From Torymus aiolomorphi (Eukaryota > Arthropoda > Insecta > Hymenoptera > Torymidae), in NCBI GenBank assembly GCA_036365515.1, contig CM070873.1:81479948-81543947 (forward strand): DNA of 64,000 nt. Direction: 5' to 3'. The position numbers and the translations under genes are program-made. The notes beneath the pieces are model-generated. The model was not told the DNA's origin and did no database searches. It was given only the letters and a program-made list of their open reading frames with translations. The number at the start of each line of letters is the position of its first letter. Position 1 is the stretch's first letter. Positions 13,201 to 31,078 of the stretch are shown piece by piece.

Positions 13201-14661
13201 CTTACCGCGCATTAAACCCTCTCCCGAATTTGTCGATGAAACCTAAAATCGCCACTCTTACGCCTGTCACACGGGGGACACACCGAAAGCGCGCAATACT
13301 CGCGTCGAGCTTTTAACGACACGGCGCGTACGCGGGACATTTATTTATACACGCGCGTACGTGCGCACATGTTGCTCGCTCTAAGGGGAAGGCTACTCGC
13401 TCTTTTTATGGCTCGCCGCTTTATGTCTTATGATGCGCCATATGAGTCCGACTGGCGCGCATTCCCTAATCCCTCGCGCGCACGGCCATTGTCTCTATCG
13501 TTTTATGTGGTAATTAAAGTAAAGAGCGCTCTCGCGCATGCGCTTGTACTCGCATAAAGGTTGTGAGCTTTCCGCCGCCCGTCTTCTTTATATTTCGCAC
13601 GTGTGTGCGGTCGTCCTACTTGTATGTGCATTCACGACTTCCGGCATCGGCGTGGCGACCGGGCAGCGCTTTTCCATGAACGAACGCGCGAGCGACGAGA
13701 TTTTATAAGTCATGCTCGCGCTGAATTAATGAACGCGCCTGCGTGTCTTGCTTGTGGCTGAGCGCGAGACTGGTCTATAGATGGGGGTAGATCTTTTTTT
13801 TTCTTGCGTGGTCGCTCCTTTTTTTTAAGAGACTCGCGAGCTGCTTTTATGGAGACTTGAGGGCAAAATCAGACCTGTTAATTGACTTGTTTATTCTTTT
13901 AAGAGGTGAGAGTGGGAACTTCGGTTTTATTATATAAAAAATTTTTCATTTTTATTCATTTTTCTATAGCGAAGGAATAAGTACCATAAAAAATGATTTA
14001 ACTATAATTCAAAAAAATTGTTGGAACGAATATTCTACATATACAAGTGAATAAACCCTGACGCAACAATACGCAGTCCACGCATTCGTTCGTTTTTTTA
14101 ATCAGATAAGAGAACCGAAAGAAAACAAGCGCTTTACGACTCCTCGTATTTCATGCAACTGGATGACCGGGTAACTTTCGCGAGAGAAACGGCGAGTATA
14201 GCGCGCACGATTCACAGAAGTTAATTGAGTGGTTTGCGGTTCCACCGCTAACGAGTAAATCGTCGAGAGGGGACGAAAATCCGACTCCCCCGCTGCCGCT
14301 TCTTTCGCCTCCTTTTTTTTGCAGCTCGCCGCCACGGCAGGATATAGGGCTGCGGGCGGAAAAAAGGCGCGTGAGGGGAGTGAGAGAGACTTTTCAAGCG
14401 GCGATCGATGCGCGTGCAGAGGGTGGCGCAATCCCGAGTGTGGTGTCGAGACGATTTCATTTTTTTTTTCTCCGGTTTGTTTCTGTTTCCGCTTTACGGT
14501 TTGCTCTTAAAGTGAGAGTGTGGAACACATTCTCCATGTATGTGAAGTGTATTCGATTTGTCGTAATATTGAAATAAGTAATTGCGTAACAGGAACAAAT
14601 TCATTTTTTCATGCATATAGACGTAAAATTAAAATATGTATATTGCACGTTAGTTGTAACA
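4211..14661. other. intron stretch of alternating CpG-rich blocks and AT-rich troughs, no gene seen
   Basis: AT-rich troughs lie near 4210-4440, 7330-7760, 10380-10720, 11940-12120 and 13890-14040. Between them are CpG-rich blocks with short GA/CT runs (6640-6660, 6780-6800, 8650-8685, 11240-11275). Open frames such as 9320-9910 plus and 12352-12846 plus are biased in composition and have no recognisable domain or splice structure. Confidence 0.6.
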
Positions 14662-15381
14662 CCCTGGTAGAAATTCATCTATATGAAATGGCCAAGAAGT
14701 TAGAAAATAGATAGTAAAACTGGCTAATTAATCGCTATGATGAAATGATTTTTTGACCATTATTTTCCTATTTCTTAGATTGACGTAATAACAAAATATT
14801 CGTCTTTGATTTACTTAATAATTTTATCTTTAATGAAAGAGTATTAAAGTGCATTAGATGGCTTACCAAAATATAAATAAATAACATTAACTAATAAAAC
14901 ATTTGTTGTACTCATTCTATGAGTAATTCAGCAAAACTTTTATTACTCCGTCTGATTCTGTTTCTCTCAATCCTTGCCATAGCAGCAAGCCTACTACTAC
15001 ACTGAGAGAAGGATTTCATAACAGTTAGTATATTTATTAACAGTTAGAATGGGATTCTTGATTTTGGGCGAAATAAGCGCATATTAACAGTTGGAATACC
15101 CACTGTTTAATATACAGTTAATACACTGAGAAAAATGTTGTAGTAAATTTTATTATAACTGTAATAAAAATTACTATAAAGTATAGGAAGGGTGAGACAA
15201 ATACACTTTATGCTGCATTTTTATTATAATTGTATGAATAATTACAACATTTCTTGAAATTTTTATGACAGTTGTTGATTAGAAAGTATTACGAAATAAA
15301 AGAAAAATTGCTATACACATAGCAAAAACTGTGATATAATAAAATTTAAAATATATGCTTCTAATTTTTATTAGAATAGAA

Positions 15382-15444
15382 TATAAATTTTATTTTGTAG
15401 CGTTTAAATTTTATTTTGTAGCGTATAAATTTTATTTTGTAACG
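15382..15444 (+). repeat. three 21 bp tandem units inside element C
   Basis: Units at 15382-15402, 15403-15423 and 15424-15444 follow tataaattttattttgtagcg with one or two changes each. The same array is present inverted in the second copy of C (about 19265-19330), so it predates their divergence. Confidence 0.8.
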
Positions 15445-15810
15445 TATTAAAAATTACTATAAACATAGTAAAAAGTGCCACATTCAAAAATTGCTACAGG
15501 CCATAAGAAAGTTTGCTATCCAACATAGTAAAAATTGCTACAACATTAGTACTTTCTGCGCAGATCAAGGCGCCCACGTGTCTGATTGAGATTATGTTTC
15601 TACGGGAATTTCACTTTGTCTTGCTTTTAAGTTTACAAAACATTCAAAACCTTACTTCAATTATTTTATTTTTATATTATGCACATTAATGATAAGTTTC
15701 TTTGTGTTATCAAAGTTATTTATTGTCATTATTTAATATTATCTGAAATTTTCTTGAAATCGATGGTTTTACATGTACAAGTTCCAAAATTTTACACTCA
15801 AGAATCCTAT

Positions 15811-15874
15811 TTGGGTAAATGGTTAGCGCGTCCGATTGCCGCGGTGAAGGTTGCAGGTTCGATCCCAACGCTCG
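15811..15874 (+). other. tRNA-like segment with A and B boxes in element C copy 1
   Basis: TGGGTAAATGG at 15812-15822 matches the Pol III A box (TRGYNNANNGG) in all but one position. GGTTCGATCCC at 15856-15866 matches the B box. The 33 nt spacing is normal for a tRNA. The acceptor, anticodon and part of the T stem do not pair properly, so I call it tRNA-derived and not a tRNA gene. Confidence 0.65.
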
Positions 15875-16434
15875 TAAAAAAAATATTTTTATTTCTCATT
15901 TTAATTTATTTTCACATTAAATATTGTATGATTAGAGTCTGAAAATAGTTCTGAAAACAGAGAAAGAACGAGAAAAAAATTTATTTTTTGAAATTTAAGG
16001 TCATTCATAAAAATTACTATGTTGCATAGCAAAAATTGTTATAATTTCGATTTGTCCCTCCGTTCCTACAAAATATAGTAATTTTTCTTATGTTTATAAT
16101 AAATTTTACTACAACATTTCTCTCAATGTATACTTAAATTTTACGTTTCAAATAAGCTAGTATATTAACTATAATTAAATCCTTCTCTCAGTGTAGGTAT
16201 TTCCAAACTAAAGAAACTGACCAGTTTTAATACCTTTAAAATACTCAAGAACAAGCTTGTGCTTGTCTTTGAAAAATTCATTCTATTTTTCAATCTATTA
16301 AATGGCCAAATAATAGGAGAAAAAGCGTTTCATCGGGAGCTAGAGACTGGACAAGAAAATTTCCCATTTTATAGCAAGTTTCTAATATAAATAGTCAGTT
16401 ACTAGTTATAAAATGTTTTGGATTTCCACCACGG

Positions 16435-18584
16435 CATTGATGTGCTATATAATGACACACGATTTGATATAAATTTGATTCAAGTTACATTGAGAGCAAT
16501 TGATCAAAAAATGTCCCATTTTTTTTAAGTATACTCGAGAAATAAAAATCATCACTCAACAGCGAATCTGAAACGAATCGCGCGCACGAGCAATTTTTTT
16601 CTCTTTCTCAGTTTCGAGAAGATAGCGTATCGCCTAAAATATTTAACGGCGAGGCAGCGTGAGACTTCACGAAGCAACAACTCTGATGTCTTCATTTGGC
16701 GCTCGTTTACTTGCGTATACCGAGCCACCGCGTACACAGCAATGAAGTAGGATTGAGCAAAAAGCGGTTGACTTTGCGCGAAATGTAGGACAAGAAAGGT
16801 ATTTTGCTGCGCGTTTATAGGGTCATCACGATGCTGGTAGTTGGAAAAGTCAGTTTTTGTTGGCATTCGTGTCAAGTTCTTAACTCTATTAAATTTCATT
16901 GCGTAGGGAGCTTCATTTTATAAAGGCATAAAGTGTAAATCAGTTTTATTAACATTGACTTATAATAACTTAATCTTTGCTATTTCGAGCAAAGCAAACA
17001 AAATCCACAAGTAAAAGAAAACGGCAACTATATTAAAATAATTCCTCAAGATGATAAAAGCACTGACACAAATCCAACGTATTTACTTAATCTCACTTTA
17101 TACTAGAGATTTTCAATAAACAAAATCCAATCCTCATCGCAGCATCCATACGACTGCTTGAAAACCGCAGCAACAAGGGTGAAGACAGCTCACACTATAT
17201 ACACCGTACTCGGGCGAAAAAGAAGACACCGCCTCGTGCGTATACACATCATGCACAGCAGCACACAGTGTACACGCGGGGGGATAAAAAGCGCGAAACG
17301 CGAAAATTCCGAGCGAGCGAGCGGCGAGCCTGATTTACGGGGGCCAGGCTATAAAACCATAACAGTGTTACCGAAATGAAGAGGTTTAATGCGAGAGAGA
17401 GAGAGAGACGCGCTTTGCTCTTATTCCGGGGGCTTTATTTTAGCCGGGCGGCGCGCTATCCCTCCCTCCCTCCCTCCATCCTCGTTCTCTCGTAAAAACA
17501 ATCAAGCGGCGCGTCAGGCCGACACACTAAACCTTGATTGCAACTGATGAGGAGGAGTCGAGCGCGAACGCGAGAGAGGGAGCGAAAGAGAAGAAATCTC
17601 ATACCGAGAGTGGAGAGAAGAAAAAGAAGACGAAGAAGCGCGGCGTGTGTATATAATACACACAGAAAAAAAGCTCTCGCACTCCCTCTAGTCATGATTT
17701 CCAGAAGTCGGCGGCCCGCGGCCTTCGGCGGCAATTTGCTCTCTAGAAGCAGCAGCAGCAGCTGCCCTTATCTGGTGTTATAATTATGTAAAGGGATTTC
17801 GCAAGAGAAAGAGAGGGGGGAGCTTTTAATCGACGTCGTATATTTTTCGAACGCGCCTGATTTATGCGACCGCCGCGCCGCGCGGCGCTGATTGAAACGC
17901 GCGCGCGCTTGCGTGTGATGCTTTTTGCGCGGCCGCGCGTGTGCTACCGTGCAACGCGCGAGCGAGAGATCGCCGTTTATTTGCGCCGTAAAATGCGCAT
18001 ACGATGTTTCGAGAAGTGGAAATATAAAGTGCGCGCGAGATTCGGTTTTGCGCATTTTTTCTCGGCTACTGCCGCCTCTCCGCGTGATTACGCTCGCGTC
18101 TTCATTAAACATGCCGCGTGTGCGCACACGAATATTTGATTGGTATATAGCGCGGCGACGGGATCGTTAAAGCTGAAACGAATGTTTTCTTTGTAAAAAG
18201 TGTCTTGGTGTGGCTGTCGCTTTATTCTTTTGCGCTGGTAATGTGTGTATAAATGTTGTAATTTATGGCTTCGACGATCGTTTTTATGTAAGTGTGTATT
18301 AAAATTTTTAATGCGCAAAAATGGAAGGGATATTTTTCTTTCGAGCTGCAAGGTTTGAATTTTAATTTTAATAAGTACGTTGAAATGCCCGCTTAATCGT
18401 AACAGTGCTTATATTTTTTTTATTTATCAATATGAGATATACTAATATTTAAAAAAAAAATTAAGATCATCAGTGTATAATATTAAATAAAAGCAATCAA
18501 TATACTTTTTAATCACCACTCATCCGCCTCATAACCCCGACTCGACTCTCTCAAAACAATCGAACGAAACTTGCCACTCAGATA
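16435..18584. other. intron stretch, no gene seen
   Basis: AT-rich to about 17150, C/A-rich, then a CpG-rich block (17220-18170) with GA and CCCT runs, then G/T-rich, then AT-rich. The 115-codon open frame at 16552-16899 minus has no recognisable domain. Confidence 0.6.
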
Positions 18585-19581
18585 CACTGAGAGAAATGTA
18601 GTAAAATTTATTATAAACATAAGAAAAATTACTATATTTTGTAGGAACGGAGAGACAAATCGAAATTATAACAATTTTTGCTATGCAACATAGTAATTTT
18701 TATGAATGACCTTAAATTTCAAAAAATTAAATTTTTTCTCCTTCTTCCTGTTTTCAGAACTATTTTCAGACTCTAATCATACAATAATTAATGTGAAAAT
18801 AAATTAAAATGAGAAATAAAAATATTTTTTTTTACGAGCGTTGGGATCGAACCTGCAACCTTCACCGCGGCAATCGGACGCGCTAACCACTTACCCAAAT
18901 AGGATTCTTGAGTGTAAAATTTTGGAACTTGTACATGTCAAACCATCGATTTCAAGAAAATTTCAGATAATATTAAATAATGACAATAAATAACTTTGAT
19001 AACACAAAGAAACTTATCATTAATGTGCATAATATAAAAATAAAATAATTGAAGTAAGGTTTTGAATGTTTTGTAAACTTAAAAGCAAGACAAAGTGAAA
19101 TTCCCGAGGTTATAAACATAACGTCAATCAGACACGTGGGCGCCTTGATCTGCGCAGAAAGTACTAATGTTGTAGCAATTTTTACTATGTTGGATAGCAA
19201 ACTTTCTTATGGCCTGTAGCAATTTTTGAATGTGGCACTTTTTACTATGTTTATAGTAATTTTTAATACGCTACAAAATAAAATTTATACGCTACAAAAT
19301 AAAATTTAAACGCTACAAAATAAAATTTATATTCTATTCTAATAAAAATTAAAAGCATATATTTTAAATTTTATTATATCACAGTTTTTGCTATGTGTAT
19401 AGCAATTTTTCTTTTATTTCGTAATACTTTCTAATCAACAACTGTCATAAAAAGTACAAGAAATTTTGTAATTATTCATACAATTATAATGCAGCATAAA
19501 GTGTATTTATCTCACCCTTCCTATACTTTATAGTAATTTTTATTAGTTATAATAAAATTTACTACAACATTTTTCTCAGTG
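18585..19581 (-). mobile_element. element C, copy 2 (inverted)
   Basis: The ends CACTGAGAGAAATGTAG and CTACAACATTTTTCTCAGTG are flanked by TA (18583-18584 and 19582-19583). The interior is collinear with the reverse complement of 15124-16128, including the 21 bp units and the tRNA-like segment. This copy stands alone, with no B or A around it, which confirms C as an independent element. Confidence 0.85.
18835..18900 (-). other. tRNA-like segment in element C copy 2
   Basis: The reverse complement carries the same A box (TGGGTAAGTGG) and B box (GGTTCGATCCC) at the same spacing as in copy 1. Only one A-box base differs. Confidence 0.6.
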
Positions 19582-19583
19582 TA

Positions 19584-21127
19584 TATAACACAATTATCCC
19601 TCTCCCGCAAATTATTAAAATCACGTTATTCCAACTCAACATATCATCCCGGACCACCAACGCGAACCGAAATACCTTCGCCACCTCTCTCTTCTCCCGC
19701 GCGCAAGGAGGAAAAACCGGGATTTAAGCATATAATACGAAACCCTCGCTACTACCGCGATTTAACGCTCGAGCGTCCGCGGCACGCGGACAATGTAGGA
19801 GACCGCAGTAGTGTAGTATTGTTTCACGCGCGAGCGCCAATTCCCAGGCCGACCGCGCGCAGGGCGCAAAATTCCGGCGTAAGTAGGCTTTGCGCGGGCG
19901 GGGGGAAGAGAATAATTCAGGCTTGATTTTCGCATTTTCAAGCGGATTCGCGCCTGCGATATTCATGTTCATAGAGCGGCTGTATATGTATATGTTGCTA
20001 CATAGCCGCGTTATTCATCCGGCCTAATTACTCGCGCGCGCGTGTACGGTGCTTATTACTTATTTTCGCTGGATTCCGGCGAGACGATTAAAGGGTAATT
20101 GCATTATAGTGCCTGAATGGTTCGATGTACATTACACGCACTTTTGGAATTGCATTAGCACCGGATGTGCGGGTGTGTGTGTGTACGTATATTTTGAATA
20201 ATATATTATCTTTTTAATTTATGAACCGCACCTAATTATTTTTCCACGACAAAAACGTTATTGGCAATCAAACATCCCTCGAAACGCGCATGCAGTATAA
20301 TATACACACTTTTATTAAATTATTTACCCGCGAGTATGAAGGTGTATATATATACATGTATACGAGCGCATCGTTAAAGCGCTGAAACGGCACGAGTAAT
20401 AAAATTCATTGTAAACTGTCAATTAATAAAAATCGCGTAAAAAGCGCGTTAACGCGTTCCTTGATGAATTACACAATGCATCGGTACACGTGCAGCGTGT
20501 GCTGTACCGCGAAGGAACAAAATAAACGGCGCGACGCGTCGTTAAAGTCTCGGAGTAACAATCGCGAGCGCGAAGGTGGACCCTTCGCCAGTACAGCAAA
20601 GAAGAGAGAGAGAGAAAGAAAGAATCACAAAAGACAGGCTCGCCCTGACTAATTGACAAAGAGATAACTGGAACCGTGAGTTGCCGTCCACGCCCTCGCG
20701 CGCGCGTCTCGAGAGGAAGAAGAGACGGAGAAGAAGAGAGAGAGAGGCGAACTAAAGGCGTACGCGAAGAGCGACGACGACGACGACGGCTATAATGGCA
20801 TAATGCGAAATCGCCATTTTTAATTTTTCCGCCCGTCCGCTGTGTATCCCACGAGTGCGCGGTGCGTCGTCTCGCCTTGCGCGCTCGCTCTTCATTGCGC
20901 GGTTACTTTGTTTCTTTTACAGTTACATACGTCGTTGCGATATACGTTTATTATTATCCGCGCGCGCATCTGCAAGTCAATTTCATAATCTAATTGTGCT
21001 AAGCTTGATAATCAAGGGCAACGTGAATTAAAATATGAAATATAACAAATTGCCGTAAATTGTCTATTCGTAGATCTATGTTTTCACTCTTCCTCTGACA
21101 AAAAGTTTTTGAAAAATTTATATACTG
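19584..21127. other. intron stretch, no gene seen
   Basis: A CpG-rich block from about 19650 with short GA runs at 20605-20620 and 20725-20750, and a CGA trinucleotide run near 20770. It turns AT-rich after 21000. No coding or structured RNA signal. Confidence 0.6.
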
Positions 21128-21290
21128 TCTCGTAAAGCTAACATAGACTGTAAAAATAAAAAAAATTACCATGTAGTTTACAGTAAATTTTACAATACAG
21201 TTATAGTAAATTTTCCTATATTTCTAGCAAAATTTCTTATAAAGTATGGTAATCTTTTGGATTTTTACAGTCTGTGGTGACTTTACGAGA
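21128..21290. repeat. 163 bp hairpin MITE-like element
   Basis: The left tctcgtaaagctaacatag and right arm ending gtgactttacgaga are inverse, and so are the adjoining agactgtaaaaat and atttttacagtct. The interior is built of ttacagtaaatttt-type words. It resembles the other hairpin elements here in size and AT content but has distinct ends. Confidence 0.65.
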
Positions 21291-28528
<7,238 letters not shown>

Positions 28529-28534
28529 ACTCAC

Positions 28535-28683
28535 CGAGATGTCCGTTCTCGTAGTAATCGCCATTCTCCATGCGGTGCTTCTTGAGGTGCTGCGCGTGGT
28601 GGCCGGCGGCCTGGGCGGCCAAGTGACTAGCGGCGAGGCTCAGGCTGACGGAAGCCCGCTTCGGTGGTCTACCAGGCCTGGAG
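28535..28683 (-). CDS. dac: dachshund, internal coding exon carrying the SRPGRPPKR motif
   Basis: A 149 bp exon: one base completing a codon, 49 codons, then one base of a split codon. The peptide starts SRPGRPPKRASVSLSLAASH, continues with an Ala/His-rich stretch, then LKKHRMENGDYYENGHL. RPGRPPKR is an AT-hook-like basic motif that in DACH proteins directly follows the Ski/Sno-like N-terminal DNA-binding box at an exon boundary; that position and the preceding Ser match here. The minus-strand acceptor is ctaccactgtacag, with a CTAAC branch-like site about 27 nt upstream (plus 28710-28714). The donor is CATCTCG before gtgagt (plus 28529-28534). Entry is phase 2 and exit phase 1. The Ski/Sno-like box should be in the preceding exon, which is not in the window because no open frame to the right contains it. 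AT-hook motifs occur in other nuclear proteins, so the name depends on the motif, phase and linker sequence together. Confidence 0.85.
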
Positions 28684-28714
28684 CTGTACAGTGGTAGAGA
28701 GTTACTGTGGTTAG

Positions 28715-31044
28715 GGACAGCCGTCAGCGGGGTAACGAATTTGCCCCGATAGAAAAGAGCGCTAGGCGAGCGCACACATGTGTATATATTATATATACAC
28801 AGATAGACGTGTGCGAGAGCCTGCGCGCGTATACGCTTACACATATACACATGTACAATAAATACATAGAGCTATTTGGATGTACTATAACGTGCATGCA
28901 CCACGTGGAAAAGCGCGACTTAGGGCCGTGCGTGAATGTTCGCAAAAGTCGCGCTTTTTAGTAGGTATACATATTTGCCGGGTTTTCTCGACTCTCCTCG
29001 ATTAAAGTGAATAACCGATGTGTACCATTTTGCCTTTTTTCATAGAGACAGCTTTATTCGGATATAGTCATTAAAACTGCGTAATAATAATTAGTTTAAT
29101 TTGACCAAGTGTAATTATTACACCGCTTCTGTAAAAAATTCTAAGGCGTGTCTGGTGAAAAAAGGCGAACGATAAACATTGGCGATCCTCTGAGAACTCA
29201 TGCGTCTCTCTCTTGCAGCGAATGATAAATTATCGTCGAGGTAGAGTCGAGAAAGTCGGCGGGAAGATCATTAAAGAGGGAAGAATAATTTTCTAAAACT
29301 ACTATGCATCGCGCCGCGCGTTAATCCGCGTCGATCGTGCGAACGGCTCTAGCTCGCTCGCTCCGCGTGAAACGGACGATGAGGGACTCCCCGGATGACT
29401 CGTGGAAATTCGTGCTCGCGCGCGCGCGCGCGCTTTCGGTAAAAAAGAAACCGTTTACGCATCTGCTGTCTGCGTTTACCATTTATTGGCTGATCATGTT
29501 TCAGCTTCGTTTATTTCGGGGGAGAGGGGAACAAGGTGTGTACCGTTATTATTTTTAAAGTGGATAGAAAATTTGTTTTTTCAAAATAATTATACGTTTG
29601 GGTATACAGTGGAACGTATAGGGTATTTTAGTTTGATATAATGATTAAGACTTTTTCTATAAACGTAATAATCTCATGGGTTCAAAATAGATCGATGTGT
29701 GTATAAAATTGTTCCTACAAAACTAACACCATGCTGTCTACGTAAAATGTTTCGAATAACATTATCTATATACTCGAAATTCCCAATTAGAATGCACGCA
29801 ACGTAGGCGCGCAACGGAATCAGGCGCCGGCGTAACGAGCAATACGAGCGCATGATTAATAGCGAGCGTAAACGAATTAACGCCTCCTGAGAGATGCATC
29901 GTAGTATCTAACGTCGGCAAAGTCCAAAGGGGTATACACACACATAGATACAGACTCACACTTGCTCAGACGTCTCCTAGAAGGGCCGAGACACACCGAA
30001 AGCGAGAGCGAGAGACACGCCTGGGAGGATTCTTTCATTTTTCATGGCGCTATGGGCGCCGCGCACGCTCGCGCCAAAAACCCGAGGAAGCCGGGGCCCC
30101 ATTATTACACAACAAAAGAATGCGGGGTCCGGACGTGCATTTGAAAATCATCGACCCCTGCACGCGCACGCGTGTGTGTGTGTGTGGATGAATATGTGTT
30201 TGTGTGTGTATACCTATGAGCCGGATATTTTCTACTAGCTTCGCGATTCGCAACAGGCGCCGGATTTTCGATGAGTTTTCCTTTCGAGTGGATCGTTGCG
30301 TAAGGTTTCTCTTTTTGCTGGAGGATTATAGGGAGCAGTTGCAGACAATGGGGGAGTAATCAAAATAATATTTTTCTGCTTTTGTGGATATATCTGTTAT
30401 GCAATACGATATATAAGTAGAGGGGTTTTGAGGTATGAAGAGCATATGGTTTCTTTTATGATGAAAGTATAATAACTTTTTGTGTAAATAGTATTACTCT
30501 TATAATTACGGTTTCTTTTTTCAAAGTGCAGTTGAATATTAATCAAAATACTCTACAAGTGACTATTATAAGCTACTACACGAGGCTCAAACAAATTACT
30601 CGAATTTTTCAAACCCTTCAACAACCACCGTATAAATCCCTAATCAACGATTCACTCGGCGATTAAGCCTCTCCTTTAACTACAGCAGTCACGACAGATT
30701 TGTAAATCGAATTTTTCATCTCGCCTCTGGAGCGGCAGGCGCCTCTCGCCGAGGCTCGCGTTCTCCTCTTTCGTCATTTCTTCTTTCTTCCTCGGCCATT
30801 CCGCGTCCTCACTCACTCTCGCTCCACTCGTCTGCAGCCTCGTCTCTCTCTCTCACATCCCACTCCCTTCTCCCCTCTCTCTGTCTCGGACGTCCATGAT
30901 GCGCTGCTGCTGCCGCCGTCGTCGCCGCCACAGCCGCCGCGACTGCTTTTTTTCGTTTTACATCTCAATCCAGCGGGGATATAATTTTGTTTTTTGCCCC
31001 GCGAGTGCGTTTTACTTCTTCATTAATTACGCGGTATTTGGGTT

Positions 31045-31078
<34 letters not shown>

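Larger units (their letters stand above)
15124..16128 (+). mobile_element. element C, copy 1: about 1 kb TIR element with a tRNA-like module, nested in B
   Basis: The ends are CACTGAGAAAAATGTTG on the left and CAACATTTCTCTCAATG (inverse, imperfect) on the right, flanked by TA at 15122-15123 and 16129-16130. The interior holds three 21 bp tandem units, many short inverted words around tagtaaaaatt, and a tRNA-like segment. It is near-identical by eye to the inverted copy at 18585-19581. It encodes no transposase; the 87-residue frame at 15679-15942 runs across the tRNA-like segment and is not credible. Confidence 0.85.
15000..16193 (+). mobile_element. inverted-repeat element B, nested in A, flanked by TA
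   Basis: The left end CACTGAGAGAAGGATTT is an exact inverse of the right end AAATCCTTCTCTCAGTG. Both are flanked by TA (14998-14999 and 16194-16195). The second copy of A reads ctac-TA-gccatttcc at this point, which is the unoccupied site and confirms TA duplication. Without its own insertion B is about 187 bp. TA duplication and short size suggest a Tc1/mariner-type MITE. Confidence 0.85.
14662..16434 (+). mobile_element. inverted-repeat element A, copy 1, interrupted by nested insertions
   Basis: The left end CCCTGGTAGAAATTC pairs with the right end ATTTCCACCACGG. After removing the nested element and one TA, 577 bp remain. The second copy at 50266-51094, after removing its own insertion, is 576 bp and matches along its length in the opposite orientation. 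It has no transposase frame, so it is a non-autonomous terminal-inverted-repeat element. Target duplication is unclear. Confidence 0.8.

Noticed and set aside
15811..15874. Functional tRNA gene in element C
   Set aside because: A and B boxes are good but the acceptor and anticodon stems do not pair, so it is better called a tRNA-derived module.
16552..16899. 115-codon frame on the minus strand
   Set aside because: More even composition than most but no recognisable domain, and no matching donor and acceptor found.
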